A stretch of DNA of 34,856 nucleotides from Bacteroidota bacterium (lineage in GTDB: Bacteria; Bacteroidota; Bacteroidia; AKYH767-A; OLB10), in NCBI GenBank assembly GCA_019136655.1, contig JAGVTU010000008.1, positions 1 through 34,856 of the forward strand, in the 5' to 3' direction. Each line of letters starts with the position of its first letter. Position 1 is the first letter of the stretch. Shown here piece after piece: positions 32,905-34,856 of this stretch. The position numbers and the translations under genes were made by a program. The notes beneath the pieces were generated by a model. The model had not been told where the DNA came from and ran no database searches. It worked only from the letters and a program-made list of their open reading frames with translations.

Positions 32905-33666
32905 TTAAGTGCTCATTGTTTTAACAGCAGAACCTTTATGAACTTTTCTGTTTTTGATGGTAGTTCCTAAGGAAATATAAAACAACGTGCTCTTATCTAC
33001 CTTATATTTCACATTCATTGTTTTACCTGGAATCGAAAACTCTTCATAATCATTAGCTAAAAAATCATTCAGGTAATATTTTGCACGGAGATAAAATCCT
33101 CCTTTAAAATTTAACTGCGCAAATACAGAAGGGTTAAACAAATTTACATCATCGCTGAACCACTCTGATTTTTTTGACTTTTCGCCATCGTAAAAGACTT
33201 TACGTTTATAAGCAAACATCAGTTCCGGTTCTACCCCCAGGTTGAAATAATAATTCTGCATATTTCCAACTTTCAGTGCCAAAGGAATGCCCAAAGCATA
33301 GGAACGTTGCTTCAGTTTCATCTGTTCACCTTCCATTTTGAAGTGATTTATAAAACCAACATTTCGAACCGCGATTCCGATATAAAATCCTACAGCGTTT
33401 GAAAAGTTGTAATGAAACTCCTGCGATGTATGAAAGAATCCGGAAAACCTGACCACATTCTGTGGACTTGAAAATGTAGAGACTGAGTTAAGTGTATTTA
33501 CATTTCTGTCCGATATCTTTAATTCACCTGCAGAAAAAATCAATTCACCGGAGTTCATCATATACCACTTCTTCACAGGGGTTGTTTTTACTTCAGGAAC
33601 TATACTTTGTCCCATGATACTTCCTGAAAACATCAGGGATATAAATAATACAGGAAAATGTTTCAT
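32905..33666 (-). CDS. Probable outer-membrane beta-barrel protein
   Basis: This 253-residue protein has a signal peptide (HFPVLFISLMFSGSIMGQ). The mature part is dominated by alternating polar/hydrophobic strands (for example HYNFSNAVGFYIGIAVRNVGF, YYFNLGVEPELMFAYKRK, FAQLNFKGGFYLRAKYYL, STLFYISLGTTIKN), like a small porin or OmpA/W-type barrel. It lacks a recognised enzymatic motif. The last ~10 residues (HKGSAVKTMST) are not the usual aromatic barrel end, which lowers the certainty of direct insertion. The gene has a -7 element TATTTTTG (33696-33689) 22 nt before ATG 33666. It is convergent with the epimerase gene. Confidence 0.75.
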   Translation of the reverse strand: MKHFPVLFISLMFSGSIMGQSIVPEVKTTPVKKWYMMNSGELIFSAGELKISDRNVNTLNSVSTFSSPQNVVRFSGFFHTSQEFHYNFSNAVGFYIGIAVRNVGFINHFKMEGEQMKLKQRSYALGIPLALKVGNMQNYYFNLGVEPELMFAYKRKVFYDGEKSKKSEWFSDDVNLFNPSVFAQLNFKGGFYLRAKYYLNDFLANDYEEFSIPGKTMNVKYKVDKSTLFYISLGTTIKNRKVHKGSAVKTMST

Positions 33667-33688
33667 AATAATTAATTTAAATATGCCT

Positions 33689-33696
33689 CAAAAATA
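33689..33696 (-). promoter_or_regulatory. -7 promoter element (TATTTTTG) of the outer-membrane protein gene
   Basis: Perfect TAnnTTTG on the minus strand, 22 nt before the ATG at 33666. The surrounding DNA is very AT-rich and no TTTG was found at the -33 distance. Confidence 0.45.
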
Positions 33697-33840
33697 GATT
33701 TAAATTTTAATTTATTGTAATGGACTATAATTTGAAAGTTTACTGCTGCATTTCAGTTGAGTTGTAACTAACGATTTGTCGTTAGCCAAAAAAATAAGGC
33801 AGTTCGCCAAATTTTGCTTTACATACCCAATTTTCGGTAA

Positions 33841-33952
33841 TACTTTGCAGCACCATAATTTATTTGTCACCAAAATTAACCCGCAACCAAAAGCAAACAA
33901 CACCGAAACCAAATCAAAAGAAGTCATCTCCAAAGGATGGCTTTCTTTTTTT
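33841..33952 (+). ncRNA. Candidate small transcript with promoter-like start and terminator
   Basis: TACTTTG (33841-33847), the same -7-like form seen before dprA, is followed about 70 nt later by a stem AAGTCATC (33921-33928) / GATGGCTT (33936-33943, one G-U pair) and T-rich TCTTTTTTT. Between them no ATG or GTG opens a frame, although one frame is open to a TAA at 33956 (ending KGWLSFFG) from a TTG at 33776. It may be a small RNA, or a small gene with an unusual start. The rest of the 33667-34024 gap shows nothing else. Confidence 0.3.
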
Positions 33953-34024
33953 GGTTAAATATCTTTTGTTTCCATGGCAATAACTGAACATCAAATGGTT
34001 ATTCTCATGAATGCAACCTCACAT

Positions 34025-34856
34025 TCACTCCCTCACCACCACCAACTTTTTATTTACCCGTTGGTTGTTGCTTGTGATGGTGCACTGATACACTCCATCT
34101 GCAATTTTGGGTAATGAAATATATTGCAGTGTACTCCATGGCGGCAAGGTTTGGTGGTATATTTCTTTTCCTGTTATATCAAATATCTGCAACGTGCCGC
34201 TTTTGTTTTGTGGCAACAGATACATGATTTTAAAATTACCATTGTTGGGGTTGGGCGAAATGGAAAAGCGAAAATGTTTGTATAGCATGTTGCAGCACAT
34301 TGCATGACATGCCTGCACTATCCGGCTGGTCTATGACACTAAAATAAATCGTACCTCCGGTTGAAGAAATATATATCTTTCCGTTAGCTGCTAAATACAT
34401 ATATCCAAATGTTGTATAACCTCCATTATTGAAAAAATCATACCACGCTACAAACTGACGTGAGGCTTGAATATTTGGCGCAAGTAAATCAAATTGAGAA
34501 ATCTGAAATGCTTTGGAGGTATATAAATATTGTGAACTTGACGAAAATGATAATCCTACCCCAAAATTTGTGTCATTTAAATTAATAACATAGGGATTAG
34601 AGAATTGACCTGAACATCGATCAAAGTCCAATATTCGTAAGTCACGCAAATATGGATAATTAATATTTCCAGTAGCACTAGATACTGTATAAGCATATTT
34701 ACTCCCATCAGGTGAAAATGCCTGAATGGAACTGAAACTAATATGCATAGGCACATTCAAGTGTTGTTGCTGAATATTGGTTATACCATTTGGAGTTAGC
34801 AGCAGGGTATAAATAATATCGCTGCTGTCTTTGAGCACTGCCACCCACCAGTCTCT
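34025..34856 (-). pseudogene. T9SS-sorted protein with frameshift, 5' end outside window
   Basis: The gene runs off the window end: the frame is open to base 34856 (reading RDWWVAVLKDSSD), so the GTG at 34844 is internal. The upstream piece (to stop 34236) is a repetitive beta protein of the type seen in Bacteroidota propeller-like surface proteins (FSPDGSKYAYTVSS, DLRILDFDRCSG, GYMYLAANGKIYISS). The tail, from about 34270 on in another frame, is a T9SS sorting domain (FSISPNPNNGNFKIMYL, LQIFDITGKEIY, IADGVYQCTI). Removing one A from AAAA at 34264-34267 (plus strand) joins the frames as TFSLSISPNPNNG, the expected sequence. It is either a true one-base mutation or a sequencing error. Confidence 0.8.

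Noticed and set aside
33712..33933. Minus-strand open frame of 73 codons in the last intergenic gap.
   Set aside because: It starts at TTG, has no promoter-like element, and runs antisense to a better-supported transcript.

Overview
The window is a stretch of chromosome (or a large environmental insert) from a member of the Bacteroidota. Several signs point there. At least six proteins end in the C-terminal sorting domain of the type IX secretion system (T9SS), with a P-N-P motif, a beta-sandwich and a basic tail. A TonB-dependent receptor and a DUF5686-type protein carry carboxypeptidase-regulatory-like domains. A TPR histidine kinase is paired with a LuxR-type regulator. Many starts are preceded by the Bacteroidetes -7 element TAnnTTTG rather than by a Shine-Dalgarno sequence. 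The DNA is AT-rich. I see no rRNA, tRNA, CRISPR, insertion sequence or phage gene. No core T9SS component is encoded here, only its substrates.

Layout. 2-601: 3' end of a T9SS substrate. 759-1391: Nfu-type iron-sulfur protein. 4070-1400 (minus): histidine kinase followed by its response regulator. 4269-9175: giant T9SS surface protein made of 121-residue repeats, broken in the second repeat by a 73-nt deletion. 11568-9298 (minus): TonB-dependent receptor. 11595-12767: dprA. 13087-12860 (minus): small Ala-rich lipoprotein. 13326-13928: superoxide dismutase. 14127-16616: AsmA-like protein. 16748-18688 and 18731-21610: a probable two-gene operon of a five-haem c-type cytochrome and an FG-GAP/UnbV protein, both carrying T9SS sorting tails. 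22924-21734 (minus): M20 amidohydrolase. 23438-26365: PKD-repeat T9SS protein. 28002-26461 (minus): acyl-CoA carboxylase carboxyltransferase subunit. 28110-30605: DUF5686-like protein. 30645-31382: lptB. 31816-31388 (minus): small carboxypeptidase-regulatory-like protein. 32034-32894: aldose 1-epimerase relative. 33666-32905 (minus): probable outer-membrane protein. 34856-34025 (minus): frameshifted T9SS protein, cut by the window end.

Most genes are housekeeping or cell-envelope functions. The cell-surface theme dominates: T9SS cargo, outer-membrane receptor, LPS export ATPase, lipoprotein. The most unusual signals are in the intergenic DNA. A dyad of the form AATACT-N8-AGTATT occurs upstream of the response regulator (2119-2138), upstream of the kinase and the giant surface protein (4131-4150), and, with a degenerate right half, between the amidohydrolase and the PKD surface protein (23024-23043). 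At 4131-4203 this dyad is the first of four dyads laid almost end to end. Together these suggest an autoregulated two-component system that may control surface-protein genes.

Two further intergenic stretches (22979-23437 and 33667-34024) each hold a good intrinsic terminator with no recognised gene before it. Each may encode a small RNA, a leader or a small peptide.
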